Source of the DNA: Thiomonas sp. FB-Cd
GTDB taxonomy: Bacteria; Pseudomonadota; Gammaproteobacteria; Burkholderiales; Burkholderiaceae_C
Direction of reading: 5' to 3'
Assembly (NCBI RefSeq): GCF_000733775.1
Contig: NZ_JPOE01000002.1
Coordinates: forward strand, 434,001-498,000
DNA: 64,000 bases
Shown here: positions 21,995 to 31,664 of the stretch, one piece after another
Layout: every line of letters begins with the position of its first letter
Position numbering within the stretch: position 1 is the first letter of the stretch
Program-made: the position numbers and the translations under genes
Notes under the pieces: model-generated
What the model was told of the DNA's origin: nothing
The model's input: the letters and a program-made list of their open reading frames with translations, nothing else
The model's database searches: none

Positions 21995-22760
21995 AGGCCA
22001 GCAAGCGCAGAATCCAGAAAAGCCCGAGCACGATGATCAAGAACAGTACAGACGCTGCAACCGACTCATTGAGGCCGGCCTGCAAAAACAGCTCATAGAT
22101 TTTCACCGGAGCGCTCATCGGATAGTAGGCGAGGAGGACGACGGCGGCGAATTCGCCGATGGCGCGCGCAAAACAAAGCGTCAAACCCGTCATCACGCCG
22201 CGCCAAGCCAATGGCAGGCTCACCTTCGCGAAGGTTTCCCAGGGCCCCGCCCCCAAGCTTCGAGCCGCCTTTTCCAGGCGGGGATCAATGGCATCAAAGC
22301 CCACCATCGAAGCATTCACAGCATAAGGCAGGCCAACGTAGGCCATGGCTAGGACCACACCGGCGAACGTGCCCCAGAACGACAGCCCAATTTGCGCTGC
22401 GGCTGGCCCCAGCCACCCATTGCGCGAAAACACAAGCAGCAGCGCGATGCCCGCAATGGTGTGGGGGATCGTCAGTGGTAAATCGACGATTGCTTGCACG
22501 ATAGTCTTGCCGCGAAACTGCTGGCGCGCCAGCACATAAGCGAGCGGCACGCCCAGAAGCATGGACAAGAGTGTCGCAAGCCCAGCGCCTTCAAGACTGA
22601 CAAAAAAAGAGTCGCGAATGCCCGCGTGCATGGCCGCCTCGCGCAGCTGACCGAGCGAGGGCCGCAACAGCAGCGCCAGCAGAGGCAGGCTGATGAAGGC
22701 GAGCACCACACTGGCGGCTAGCCAAAACATCCAGAACATCAGACCGCGCTGGGCCTTCAT
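21960..22760 (-). CDS. tungstate/molybdate ABC transporter permease (WtpB/ModB-like)
   Basis: Inner-membrane permease of 266 residues with about six hydrophobic helices. It carries the binding-protein-dependent permease EAA loop (EKAARSLGAGPWETFAKVSLPLAWRG in part). The ATG at 22760 (MKAQRGL) was chosen; a GTG at 22802 is possible but neither has a strong ribosome binding site. It lies between the binding-protein and ATPase genes in an A-B-C order typical of wtp/mod operons. Confidence 0.88.
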   Translation of the reverse strand: MKAQRGLMFWMFWLAASVVLAFISLPLLALLLRPSLGQLREAAMHAGIRDSFFVSLEGAGLATLLSMLLGVPLAYVLARQQFRGKTIVQAIVDLPLTIPHTIAGIALLLVFSRNGWLGPAAAQIGLSFWGTFAGVVLAMAYVGLPYAVNASMVGFDAIDPRLEKAARSLGAGPWETFAKVSLPLAWRGVMTGLTLCFARAIGEFAAVVLLAYYPMSAPVKIYELFLQAGLNESVAASVLFLIIVLGLFWILRLLAYGRRIERTAQR

Positions 22761-22830
22761 GGGCGTGCAAGCGTGGAGTTGGCGGCCCCAAAGCACCTGC
22801 ACCAGCGTTTAGGGCCGATGTGCCGCAACG

Positions 22831-23802
22831 TCACTGGCCCGGCCAAGCCACCGTGAGCTTACGCAGCGTCTGCGGCATCATGTCCGCATGTTGGGCGTAG
22901 GCCGGATGCACCGGTGCGAAGCCGTTCTTCTTGATCAATGCCTGCCCCTTCGGCCCCAACATGTAGGCAATGAATTCAGCGGCGAGTTTAGGGTGCGGTG
23001 CGTCCTTGGGAATGGTTAGCGCATAGACAATGGGGCGTCCTGGCAAATCGCCGTTAGCTGTATGCGCAGTGGCATGCGCATAGTCGGCAGCGAAGCGCGG
23101 ATCGCTCAGGTTGATTTGCGGCGGCAGCTTGATGTAGTTGAGGTGGTGCTGCAGTGCATCCGACTGGTAGATCGCCAGATAGTCAATCTGCCCTAGTTGA
23201 AGCGCCGACAGGAGGTCAGTTTCTGTGTCGCGCATATTCGTCTTGGGCGCGTTCGCGAGCACCTTTTCTGCAAGCTGGGGATCGTGGTAATACTTCGAGG
23301 CAAGATCGAGCATTTGCAGAGTCTGGTAGCCGGAAGGATCCGTGTCAGGGTTGGATCGGCCGATCTGCACGCCAGGCTGACTCAACACCTTATACCAGTT
23401 CTTTGTGTTGATCGTCCCGGCATCCTTACTCTTCGGCGTGTACACGAACGTGATGGCGTTGCCCAAAAAGCCAATCGACCAATCGGCCGTGGCCGCTTGG
23501 GTTCCGTGGGCGTACATGTATTTCGGGATGACCGAATAGTCGGCTACCGCCACCACGTCGGCAGGCTGATGCAACTCGGTGACCATTTTGACCATCTTCA
23601 CACTGCCACCGAACTGTGGCTGCACTGTCACGCCGGGATGCAATTGCTCAAAGTTTTTTGCCGCTTCCTTGAACGTCTTGCCCAAGGTGCCGGCGGCAAG
23701 GATTGTGAGGGTTTCGGCTTGGGCCTGGGTGGCTGCTGCGAAGGCGAGGACACCGAGTAAAGCAGCTATCTTGGACGATTTGGTGATGTTTCGGGGGCGC
23801 AT
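22831..23802 (-). CDS. tungstate/molybdate-binding periplasmic protein (WtpA-like)
   Basis: Predicted periplasmic substrate-binding protein of 323 residues with a signal peptide cleaved after about residue 29 (TQAQA). Conserved oxyanion-binder features are visible: LTILAAGTLGKTFKEAAKNFE, PADVVAVADYSVIPKYM, and SNPDTDPSGYQTLQMLDLASKYY in part. The last two resemble the WtpA family first described in archaea more than classical ModA. The ATG at 23802 was chosen because GGAGA lies about seven bases upstream; ATGs at 23814, 23820 and 23844 are alternatives. Confidence 0.87.
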   Translation of the reverse strand: MRPRNITKSSKIAALLGVLAFAAATQAQAETLTILAAGTLGKTFKEAAKNFEQLHPGVTVQPQFGGSVKMVKMVTELHQPADVVAVADYSVIPKYMYAHGTQAATADWSIGFLGNAITFVYTPKSKDAGTINTKNWYKVLSQPGVQIGRSNPDTDPSGYQTLQMLDLASKYYHDPQLAEKVLANAPKTNMRDTETDLLSALQLGQIDYLAIYQSDALQHHLNYIKLPPQINLSDPRFAADYAHATAHTANGDLPGRPIVYALTIPKDAPHPKLAAEFIAYMLGPKGQALIKKNGFAPVHPAYAQHADMMPQTLRKLTVAWPGQ

Positions 23803-23875
23803 GTGGATCTCCATTCTCATTTTTATCGATGTATGGCCGACCATTTACGCGTGGCGGCCTCTGCAATGTCCATCA

Positions 23876-23903
23876 ATCGATAGACATTTCCAGCATATCG
23901 TAT
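23876..23903 (-). promoter_or_regulatory. possible ModE-like operator upstream of wtpA
   Basis: An imperfect inverted repeat (ATCGATAG...TATCGTAT, half-sites about 13 bases apart) lies 74-101 bases upstream of the wtpA start. It resembles the known ModE operator shape (ATCG-TATA ... TATA-CGAT) but with several mismatches. The regulator gene is not in the window. Weak call. Confidence 0.28.
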
Positions 23904-23953
23904 GCGAGAACACATGCGCCTTGCAGGGATTGCCGTGGCTTGGCGAAAAAGGG

Positions 23954-24577
23954 TCAGCGTGGACGTCGCTGAGCCGATTTGGGGCGAAAGGCGGCGCAGA
24001 CTTCGGGATTCGTCTCCATATAGGGGCCGCCAATGAGGTCGATGCAATAAGGTACGGCTGTGAAGACGCCCCTCACGGTGACCTGCCCCTGGGCGTCGCG
24101 CACGCCTTCAAGTGTTTCGCGGATGGATTTGGGCTGTCCCGGCAGGTTGATGATCAAGGTGGATCGGCGAATCGCGGCGACCTGCCTCGAAAGAATGGCG
24201 GTCGGTACGAAGTGCAAACTGATGCGTCGCATTTCCTCACCAAACCCTGGCATGAGCTTGTCGGCAACGTCTATCGTGGCTTCGGGCGTGACGTCGCGCA
24301 CAGCTGGGCCCGTGCCGCCTGTGGTCAGCACCAAGTCGCAGCCAGCTTCGTCCACCAGTTCACGCAAAGTCTGTGCAATGGTTTCGCGTTCGTCCGGCAC
24401 GAGACGTTCCGTGAAGCGCATGCTGTTGCGCAAGGCGCTTGCCAACCAATCACGCAGAGCTGGCAGTCCCTCGTCAGCATAGACACCGCTGGATGCACGA
24501 TCGCTGATCGAGACCAGGCCGATGTGAACCGCGTCGAAATCGGCTGCGGGCAAAGCGTCAGAGGTTATCGGATTCAT
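23954..24577 (-). CDS. mog: molybdopterin adenylyltransferase
   Basis: Adenylates molybdopterin before metal insertion in molybdenum cofactor synthesis. The 207-residue product has the MoaB/Mog motif TTGGTGPAVRDVTPEAT. The C-terminal half (INLPGQPKSIRETLEGV, VPYCIDLIGGPY) reads like E. coli Mog. Start at 24577; the much longer frame overlaps darP and is a shadow. It overlaps darP by 20 bases and precedes the Wtp transporter, linking metal uptake and cofactor assembly. Confidence 0.93.
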   Translation of the reverse strand: MNPITSDALPAADFDAVHIGLVSISDRASSGVYADEGLPALRDWLASALRNSMRFTERLVPDERETIAQTLRELVDEAGCDLVLTTGGTGPAVRDVTPEATIDVADKLMPGFGEEMRRISLHFVPTAILSRQVAAIRRSTLIINLPGQPKSIRETLEGVRDAQGQVTVRGVFTAVPYCIDLIGGPYMETNPEVCAAFRPKSAQRRPR

Positions 24578-25118
24578 GGCCTTGAGGTTCGAGCAGAGCT
24601 TTGAGTCGTTGGAAGAGCGCACGGTACTGGCGGGGGGGTTTGCCGGCGGCTTGTTCGGCACGGGTTGCACGCACCAATTGGCGCAGCTCTTGTGCATCGG
24701 CGTGCGGGTACTGGCTGAGGAATGCGCTGAGGGCATCGTCGCCGCCGAGGAGGCGCTCTCGCCAGTCTTCAAGCAGATGCATGCGCGCTATGGCCTCGCG
24801 GCTGTCGCCCGTCGCGTCGAGGAGGGCCTGGCGCAGCGGAGCAGGGTCGATTTTGCGCATGAGTTTGCCGATGTACTGGGCATGGCGCCGACGCCCCTCG
24901 TGCGAGTGGATGCGTTGCATTTCGCGCAAGGCTTGGCGCAGGCCGTCCGATACATCAAGGACGTCGATGCGATGCGCGGGAAGCGCGGCAAGGCGTTCGC
25001 CCAAATCCTGAAGTGCCTGCATCTCTCGCTTGAGCTGGCTTTTGCTGGGGGGAAGGTCCAGCTCGGCCCCAGCATTTTCACCGTAAGGCTTTGCTGCAGA
25101 AGTGCGTGAGGTTCTCAT
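24558..25118 (-). CDS. darP: ribosome biogenesis factor DarP (YjgA)
   Basis: Acts in late 50S subunit assembly in E. coli. The 186-residue product shows the family pattern: PPSKSQLKREMQALQDLGERL near the N-terminus and RRRHAQYIGKLMRKID in the middle. It is highly charged and alpha-helical. It is divergent from pmbA, a conserved pairing (yjgA-pmbA) in proteobacteria. Confidence 0.93.
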   Translation of the reverse strand: MRTSRTSAAKPYGENAGAELDLPPSKSQLKREMQALQDLGERLAALPAHRIDVLDVSDGLRQALREMQRIHSHEGRRRHAQYIGKLMRKIDPAPLRQALLDATGDSREAIARMHLLEDWRERLLGGDDALSAFLSQYPHADAQELRQLVRATRAEQAAGKPPRQYRALFQRLKALLEPQGHESDNL

Positions 25119-25226
25119 CGACCGGTATTATCGTTTGGCTTGCGCGAGGACGGGTTTGGTGGCATCACCGGCCCGGTAGCATCGTGGAGCTTCGCTTTCC
25201 ATTTCCAAGACCAGCAAAGGTTCAAT

Positions 25227-26573
25227 GTGGGCCAATTCGCATACACCAAATCTCAATTTCAAGATCTTGCCGCGCTGGCGCTTCAGGAGGCTCAAAACGC
25301 GGGTGCCACCGATGCGGCCGTAGAAATCTCGGAGGGCCAGGGTCTGAGCGTGAACGTGCGCCGCGGAGAAATCGAGCAGGTCGAGCACAATACGGACAAG
25401 GGGTTGGACATCACGGTCTACGCAGGGCTGCGCAAGGGTCACGCCAATACCTCGGACTTTTCGCCGGAGGCCATCCGCCGTACTGCATTGGCTGCATTTG
25501 ATATAGCCCGTTACACGGCTGAGGACGAATGCGCGGGCCTTCCGGAGCCGGGCCTGTTGGCCAAGTCGGTGCGGGATCCTCTGCTCTACCACCATTGGAA
25601 CGTGGACGTGCAAGCGGCGGCGGAACTTGCGCGCCGCGCGGAAGATGCAGCCTTTGCCACGGACCGCCGCATCCATAACAGCGAGGGTGCGAGCGTCTCG
25701 GCCCAACACATGCACTTTGTGCTGGCGAACACCCGTGGGTTTTCCAATGGCTATGCAAGCAGTCGCCACAGCCTGTCGTGCGTGCCCATTGCTGGCCGCG
25801 GCAATGATATGCAACGCGACTACTGGTACAGCAGCAAGCGCAATCCGGCTCAGCTGGCGCGCCCGGAGGTCGTGGGCCGATATGCTGCGGAGCGGGCGCT
25901 GTCGCGTCTGCGCGCGCGCAAGTTACCAACGGGGCAATATCCAGTGCTGTTTGAGGCGCCTCTAGCCGCCGGGCTTATCGGCTCGCTTGTGCACGCGGCG
26001 AGCGGCGGAACGCTGTACCGCAAGGCATCTTTTCTGGTCGATCATCTAGGCAAGCCAGTGATGGCTGCACACCTTGACTTGGTGGAAGACCCGAAAATTC
26101 CCGATGGCATGGGCTCGGCACCCTTCGATGATGAAGGCGTCCGTACTCGCGCCCGGCGTGTGGTGAAGGCAGGTCGCCTGGAGGGTTACTTCTTGTCCAG
26201 CTATTCCGGGCGCAAGCTCGGCATGCCCACAACCGGCAACGCTGGTGGCCCTCATAATCTGACGCTGACGAGTGGGCTCACGCAATCGGGCGATGACCTG
26301 CCAGCCATGCTGCGCAAACTGCATCGTGGCTTGTTCGTGATCGAGCTCATGGGTCATGGCATCAACTACGTCACTGGTGATTACTCGCGCGGCGTCATGG
26401 GGTTCTGGGTGGATGGCGGTGCCATTCAATATCCTGTGCAGGAAATCACCATCGCCGGCAACCTTCGCAGCATGTTCCTCGGTATTGCAGCTGTCGGCAG
26501 TGACGTGTATCAAAGCGGAAGCCGTCGAACTGGATCCATTCTTGTCGATGGCATGACGGTGGCCGGCAGTTGA
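25227..26573 (+). CDS. pmbA: TldD/PmbA metalloprotease subunit PmbA
   Basis: PmbA (TldE) works with TldD in peptide processing and degradation; the partner is not in this window. From the GTG at 25227 the product has 448 residues, matching the usual 450, and AAAGG sits 7 bases upstream. The open frame extends 29 codons further upstream to a TTG, giving non-family residues. Seen motifs are GLSVNVRRGEIEQVEHN, GLRKGHANTSDFSPEAI and a glycine-rich C-terminal part (GVMGFWVDGGAIQYPVQEITIAGNL in part). The PmbA subunit lacks the HExxxH metal motif of TldD, and none is seen here. Confidence 0.93.
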   Translation: MGQFAYTKSQFQDLAALALQEAQNAGATDAAVEISEGQGLSVNVRRGEIEQVEHNTDKGLDITVYAGLRKGHANTSDFSPEAIRRTALAAFDIARYTAEDECAGLPEPGLLAKSVRDPLLYHHWNVDVQAAAELARRAEDAAFATDRRIHNSEGASVSAQHMHFVLANTRGFSNGYASSRHSLSCVPIAGRGNDMQRDYWYSSKRNPAQLARPEVVGRYAAERALSRLRARKLPTGQYPVLFEAPLAAGLIGSLVHAASGGTLYRKASFLVDHLGKPVMAAHLDLVEDPKIPDGMGSAPFDDEGVRTRARRVVKAGRLEGYFLSSYSGRKLGMPTTGNAGGPHNLTLTSGLTQSGDDLPAMLRKLHRGLFVIELMGHGINYVTGDYSRGVMGFWVDGGAIQYPVQEITIAGNLRSMFLGIAAVGSDVYQSGSRRTGSILVDGMTVAGS

Positions 26574-26832
26574 ACCCAGCGGCCGAACTGCAGAGCATCG
26601 AGCCGCACAGTGGCGCAAGGAGCGAAGGCGTTTGTCGAACCGATCGTACGGACGCGACTTTCTGTGATGCGCGAACCGTGTGAGCGCAGCCGAATCAAGG
26701 ACTCAGAACGCGTCGCGCTGCAACAGTTGTGTTGCTTCCGTGCGGTTACGCGCACGCCAAGTGCGCAAATAGGTAACTCACACTAGCAGGGAAGCCGCGC
26801 CAGGAGGCAGCTGCGTCGGTGCGAATTTGGCA

Positions 26833-27360
26833 TCAGGCTTTGCGCTCGTATAGCGCGAAGTCAAAGGCAGGGAGGTCGCCCGTGGCTTCATGGGGATCGC
26901 GACTCGCCTGAACGAACGCTGAACGGTCCCAAGGGGGAAAATGTGTATCGCCTTGCGCGTCGGCGTGGATTTCCGTGAGCCACAGCTGTTGTGCCAGCGG
27001 CAGTGCTTCGGCGTAGATCTCGCCGCCACCCACCACGAAGACCTCGGGAGCGTCGGTGCAGAGCTGCAAAGCAGCATGTAACGACCCGGCGACCTCGGCT
27101 CCTCGCGCAACATACGCGGGATCGCGGCTAATCACCACGTTGCGCCGACCCGGCAGTGGCCTGCCGATGGCTTCCCAGGTTTTACGGCCCATCAGGATTG
27201 GATGTCCTAAAGTGACACGCTTGAAGTGGGCGAGATCGGCAGGCAGGTGCCAGATGAGGGCATTGCCATGACCAATCACCCCGTTTCGGGCAACTGCGGC
27301 AATGATGGCCACGCGCGGTAACGCAGCTAGGGGCGGAATAGTGGAGGAATTCGTTGGCAT
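26833..27360 (-). CDS. folA: dihydrofolate reductase
   Basis: Reduces dihydrofolate with NADPH, restoring the folate used up by ThyA. The 175-residue product has IIAAVARNGVIGHGNALIWHLPADL, with the active-site Asp in LPADL, and GRKTWEAIGRPLPGRRNVVISR in part. The ATG at 27360 lies 10 bases after the thyA stop; the longer frame covering thyA is a shadow. The 259 bases downstream, before convergent pmbA, show no gene or clear terminator. Confidence 0.95.
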   Translation of the reverse strand: MPTNSSTIPPLAALPRVAIIAAVARNGVIGHGNALIWHLPADLAHFKRVTLGHPILMGRKTWEAIGRPLPGRRNVVISRDPAYVARGAEVAGSLHAALQLCTDAPEVFVVGGGEIYAEALPLAQQLWLTEIHADAQGDTHFPPWDRSAFVQASRDPHEATGDLPAFDFALYERKA

Positions 27361-27370
27361 CTCGTTGCTT

Positions 27371-28201
27371 TCAAACGGCGACCGGGGCCTTGATTGCCGG
27401 GTGGTGCCGGTAATCCACCACCTCAATGTCGTCCAGGGCATAGTCGAACATGCTGGGCGGACGGCGCTTGAACCGCAGGCTGGGCGCTGGGTATGGTGGG
27501 CGCGAGAGCTGTAGCCGCACCTGTTCAAAATGATTGTGATAAATGTGGCAGTCTCCACCGGTCCAGATGAAATCGGCCACCTCCATGTCGCATTGCTGGG
27601 CCACCATGTGCGTAAGCAGCGCATAGCTTGCAATATTGAACGGCACACCCAGGAAAAGGTCCGCGCTGCGCTGATAGAGCTGGCAACTTAGCAGCGGCCT
27701 TCCGCCGGGGCGTTCTGGCGGCCCCACATAGAACTGGAACAAGAGATGGCATGGTGGAAGCGCCATCTCCCCGAGTTGGCCTACGTTCCAAGCGCTCACG
27801 AGATGGCGGCGCGAATCGGGGTTGCGCTTGAGGCCCTGGATAAGCTGGGCGATTTGATCGACGTGGCGCCCGTCGGGCGTAGGCCAAGCGCGCCATTGCA
27901 CTCCGTACACCGGGCCCAGTTCCCCATCTGCCCGCGCCCATTCATCCCAGATCGTCACGCCATGCTCGTGCAAGTAGCGTACGTTGCTGTCGCCGCGTAG
28001 AAACCAGAGCAATTCAACGATGATGCTCTTGAGGTGCACCTTCTTGGTCGTGACGAGCGGAAAACCAAGCCGGAGGTCAAAGCGAAGCTGCGCGCCAAAA
28101 ATGCTGCGCGTACCGGTACCGGTACGGTCCTCTTTGTCAACGCCGTGACTTAGCACTGTGCGCAGCAGGTCCTCAAAGGGGGTGGGGATGTTGGGAGACA
28201 T
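27371..28201 (-). CDS. thyA: thymidylate synthase
   Basis: Methylates dUMP to dTMP with methylene-tetrahydrofolate. The 276-residue product has the catalytic cysteine motif [38 protein letters not shown] in part, and RRHLVSAWN. The ATG at 28201 gives the family N-terminus. With folA it forms a two-gene operon. Confidence 0.96.
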   Translation of the reverse strand: MSPNIPTPFEDLLRTVLSHGVDKEDRTGTGTRSIFGAQLRFDLRLGFPLVTTKKVHLKSIIVELLWFLRGDSNVRYLHEHGVTIWDEWARADGELGPVYGVQWRAWPTPDGRHVDQIAQLIQGLKRNPDSRRHLVSAWNVGQLGEMALPPCHLLFQFYVGPPERPGGRPLLSCQLYQRSADLFLGVPFNIASYALLTHMVAQQCDMEVADFIWTGGDCHIYHNHFEQVRLQLSRPPYPAPSLRFKRRPPSMFDYALDDIEVVDYRHHPAIKAPVAV

Positions 28202-28321
28202 AGTGAGGATACCGTCTGGGTCTTGCATCTGACTGAGAGTGTATTGATCTTGGCCGTGTGCGACCAATCAGGACGGCTCGCTCTAAGATCCGGGTCCACA
28301 CCCTCACACGCGAGAACTGCA

Positions 28322-29209
28322 ATGGCGGACGCCTCTGAAGCGCGGCTCGATTTCGTGCAATGTATACATCCTGGCGGGTTGCACCGCATGGCCTATTGGG
28401 AATGGGGCGATGCGGATAACCCGGACGTTGTCGTCTGTGTTCATGGCCTGTCGAGGCAAGGGCGGGACTTCGATCGTTTGGCACGGGCCCTGCAAGGTCG
28501 CTTCCGCGTGGTGTGCCCGGATGTTGCAGGCCGCGGGCGGTCGGACTGGCTAGCCAACCCCATGCACTATCAGTTGCCCCAATACACGGCGGACATGGTG
28601 ACGCTCTTGGCGCGGCTCAACCCACGGCGACTGGCTTGGGTTGGAACCTCCATGGGAGGGCTGATTGGCATGGGATTGGCGGGATTGCAGGGCAGCACCA
28701 TTCATGCGCTGGTGCTGAACGACATCGGCCCGTCGATCGCTGCCGACGGTCTGCAGCGCATTGCCGGTTACGTTGGGCAGCGCACGGCGTTCTCGAACGT
28801 GCAGGAAGCGGCGGACTACCTTGAGCAGATCTCCGCCGGTTTTGGTCCGCATACCCCGCAGGAATGGTTGGAACTCACCAAGCCGATGCTGGTGCCCGAC
28901 GGCGCCGGTTGGCGTTTGCATTACGACCCACGCATCAACGTAGCCTTCGCGCAGGTCACACCGGAAGCGGCACAGGCAGGCGAGCAAGCGCTGTGGGCGC
29001 TTTATGACCGCATCACTGCGTTCACGCTTGTCCTTCGGGGCGCCGAGTCGGACATCTTGGCAGCATCCACGGCCCAATCCATGACACAGCGGGGACCAAA
29101 GGCCGATTATGTTTCGCTGCCCGGGGTCGGTCATGCACCGACACTCATGCATGAGGACCAGATTCAGTTGGTCATGCGGTTTCTGCTCCGTCATACGGAC
29201 TTGCCATGA
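28322..29209 (+). CDS. alpha/beta hydrolase
   Basis: Alpha/beta-hydrolase fold enzyme of 295 residues, substrate unknown. Visible are the oxyanion region VVCVHGLSRQGRDFD, DVAGRGRSDW, the nucleophile elbow GTSMGGLIGM with Ser, and a C-terminal GVGHAPTL histidine. The ATG at 28322 was chosen over an upstream frame start overlapping the thyA promoter region. Its stop overlaps the relA start (ATGA), so the two are probably cotranslated. Confidence 0.85.
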   Translation: MADASEARLDFVQCIHPGGLHRMAYWEWGDADNPDVVVCVHGLSRQGRDFDRLARALQGRFRVVCPDVAGRGRSDWLANPMHYQLPQYTADMVTLLARLNPRRLAWVGTSMGGLIGMGLAGLQGSTIHALVLNDIGPSIAADGLQRIAGYVGQRTAFSNVQEAADYLEQISAGFGPHTPQEWLELTKPMLVPDGAGWRLHYDPRINVAFAQVTPEAAQAGEQALWALYDRITAFTLVLRGAESDILAASTAQSMTQRGPKADYVSLPGVGHAPTLMHEDQIQLVMRFLLRHTDLP

Positions 29210-31386
29210 GCGCAACGCACACGCCGGCAGATACCGCCGAGCAGCAAGGCGACTCCCTTCTCGACAAGGCAAAGGCCTACGCAGCCGCCTTGCTTGAGGG
29301 CGCGGTCATGGAGACCGGCGAGCCTGCGCTGCAACATGCGGCTGGCGCATCCAGCATTCTCGAGGCGATTGGCGCCGACGTGCAGACCCGCGCAGCGGCC
29401 TACTTGAGCCAAGCGGCAACGCAGCTTGCGAAGCCCGAGGAGCAGATTCTTAAAGTTTTCGGGCGGGATCTTGCGCTGCTGGCGATGGAAAATCGCAAAT
29501 TGGTTGACGTGTTTCGCGTTGCACGCAACGTCAGGGGGCAGGACTCGGGGCATGAATCGGCGCATCATCAGGAGTTGATGCGGCGATTGCTGCTCGCGTT
29601 CTCGCAGGACCTGCGCGTCGTTCTGTTGCGGTTGGCCTCGCGCTTGCAGTCTCTGCGCTACTACTTGGCTGAGGCAGGGCAGCCGTCGCCGGAATTTACG
29701 GAGGAATCGCTTCAGGTGTATGCGCCGCTGGCTAATCGTCTTGGTCTGTGGCAGATCAAATGGGAAATCGAGGATCTTGCATTCCGTTTTGCCCAGCCGA
29801 AGGCATATGGGCAGATTGCACGCTGGTTGGAAGAGCACGCCGCGCAACGCGAGGCCCTCATCTCCGAGGCAACAGCGAAGATCCAGCAAACCCTTGTGGC
29901 GCAGGGCATCGAGGCGCGCATCAGTGGTCGCAGCAAGCATGCCTACAGCATTTGGCGCAAGATGCAGGGCAAGGGGCTTAGGCTCGACCAGGTAATGGAC
30001 TTGCTTGCTCTTCGCATCATCGTACCGAGCGTGGATGCCTGTTACGCGGCTCTCAGTGCCGTGCATGCGATTTGGACTCCACTCGATGCAGAGTACGACG
30101 ACTACATCGCCAAGCCGAAGCCGAACGGCTACCAGTCGCTGCATACGGTGGTGCGCGGGCCTGAGGATGTGCCGATCGAGATCCAAATTCGCACCCAGGC
30201 GATGCACGATCATGCCGAACAGGGTGTTGCCGCGCATTGGGCCTACAAAGAAGCGGGGGCGCAGGGCTACAAGGGCGTGGCTGCGACATCCGACTATGAC
30301 GCGAAAATTGCACTTGCGCGTCAATTGCTTGCCTTGCGTCGTGAGATTGTGGAGCAGGGCACCCATGCGCGTCCTGGCACGGCGGGTGAGACAAGTCCAT
30401 TTGATGACCGCATCTACGTGCTCACGCCCCAGGCGCGCATTGTCGAGCTCGACAGCGGTTCGACTCCTGTGGATTTCGCCTACGCCGTGCATACCGACCT
30501 CGGTCACCGATGCCGTGGCGCGCACGTGAACGGCGCGCTCGTGCCGCTTAACACGCCTTTGCGCAGTGGACAGACGGTAGAAATTGTCGCGGCTAAACAG
30601 GGCGGTCCATCACGCGACTGGCTCAACCCTGAACTTGGTTTTCTGCATTCACCGCGGGCCCGTGCAAAAGTGCGTGCTTGGTTTAACGCTCAGGCGCTGG
30701 AGCAGACGCTGGCCAATGGGCGTGTTCTGGTTGAAAAGATCTTGCAGCGCGAGGGCAGGACCGGCATGAGCCTGCAGGAGTTGGCCGCCGGACTGGGCTT
30801 CCGCAGCCCTGAGCAGTTGTTCGAGCGGGTTGGCAGCGATGCCCTGCCTTTGCGACAAATTGAGCTCCACTTGCGCGGCGCTGGGGGCGGGGCGGCCCAG
30901 CAGGCCAGTCCGGAACTTTCTCTCAAGTCGGCCAAGACGCACCAGCAGGCAGGTGTGCTCGTTGTGGGGGTGGATGCGCTCCTGACGCAGTTGGCCAAGT
31001 GCTGCAGACCCGCGCCGCCCGATGCCATCAGCGGCTTTGTCACGCGCGGACGCGGGGTCTCCGTGCATCGCGCCGACTGTCCGAACGCTCGCAATCTCGC
31101 ACGCCAGCATCCTGAACGCGTGATTCCAGTGACCTGGGGCGCGCGTGGCGATGCGATCTATCCGGTTGATCTCATCGTCGAGGCTTCGGATCGGCAAGGT
31201 TTGTTGCGTGACATCTCCGAGGTGTTCTCGAAAGAGAAGGTCAATGTCATTGGAGTGCAAACGCAAAGCCGCGGAGATGCGGCGCACATGCTGTTCACCG
31301 TGGAGTTTGCCGGTTTGGAAAAGCTGCCGCACGCGTTGCAAATGCTGCGCGAGGTCAAAGGCGTGCGCAGCGCAGCGCGTCGTTAG
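29206..31386 (+). CDS. relA: RelA-type (p)ppGpp synthetase
   Basis: Makes (p)ppGpp in the stringent response when ribosomes stall. The 726-residue product has an N-terminal pseudo-HD region that lacks the HD metal motif needed for hydrolysis. The synthetase domain follows (GRSKHAYSIWRKMQGKG, YHDDYIAKPKPNGYQSLHT-like DDYIAKPKPNGYQSLHT, EIQIRTQAMHDHAEQGVAAHW in part). Then come a TGS domain (about residues 400-465), a cysteine-bearing linker (LAKCCRPAPP) and a C-terminal ACT domain. This pattern fits RelA rather than bifunctional SpoT, so a separate hydrolase is expected elsewhere. Confidence 0.93.
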   Translation: MSATHTPADTAEQQGDSLLDKAKAYAAALLEGAVMETGEPALQHAAGASSILEAIGADVQTRAAAYLSQAATQLAKPEEQILKVFGRDLALLAMENRKLVDVFRVARNVRGQDSGHESAHHQELMRRLLLAFSQDLRVVLLRLASRLQSLRYYLAEAGQPSPEFTEESLQVYAPLANRLGLWQIKWEIEDLAFRFAQPKAYGQIARWLEEHAAQREALISEATAKIQQTLVAQGIEARISGRSKHAYSIWRKMQGKGLRLDQVMDLLALRIIVPSVDACYAALSAVHAIWTPLDAEYDDYIAKPKPNGYQSLHTVVRGPEDVPIEIQIRTQAMHDHAEQGVAAHWAYKEAGAQGYKGVAATSDYDAKIALARQLLALRREIVEQGTHARPGTAGETSPFDDRIYVLTPQARIVELDSGSTPVDFAYAVHTDLGHRCRGAHVNGALVPLNTPLRSGQTVEIVAAKQGGPSRDWLNPELGFLHSPRARAKVRAWFNAQALEQTLANGRVLVEKILQREGRTGMSLQELAAGLGFRSPEQLFERVGSDALPLRQIELHLRGAGGGAAQQASPELSLKSAKTHQQAGVLVVGVDALLTQLAKCCRPAPPDAISGFVTRGRGVSVHRADCPNARNLARQHPERVIPVTWGARGDAIYPVDLIVEASDRQGLLRDISEVFSKEKVNVIGVQTQSRGDAAHMLFTVEFAGLEKLPHALQMLREVKGVRSAARR

Positions 31387-31427
31387 ATTGGGTCGTTGTG
31401 CAAGCTCTGGTATGATTATGAGTTCAC

Positions 31428-31504
<77 letters not shown>

Positions 31505-31664
31505 GAACTCTCTCCCGCACGAATTTGCGACACCATGGTTATGACACCGCGAACTTGCTCCTAGGCTTGAATTGCCGGGGTCTGGCTCGTGCGCTTTCCC
31601 CATAGAGGCGAAAGCGTCTGAAAGTGCGGCTTGACCGCAACTCTGTCTTTCCGGGTGATCATCC

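Noticed and set aside
23579..24604. 341-codon plus-strand frame spanning wtpA start and mog
   Set aside because: Crosses two real minus-strand genes and matches no family.
29191..30525. 444-codon minus-strand frame over relA
   Set aside because: Antisense shadow; relA on the plus strand has all expected domains.
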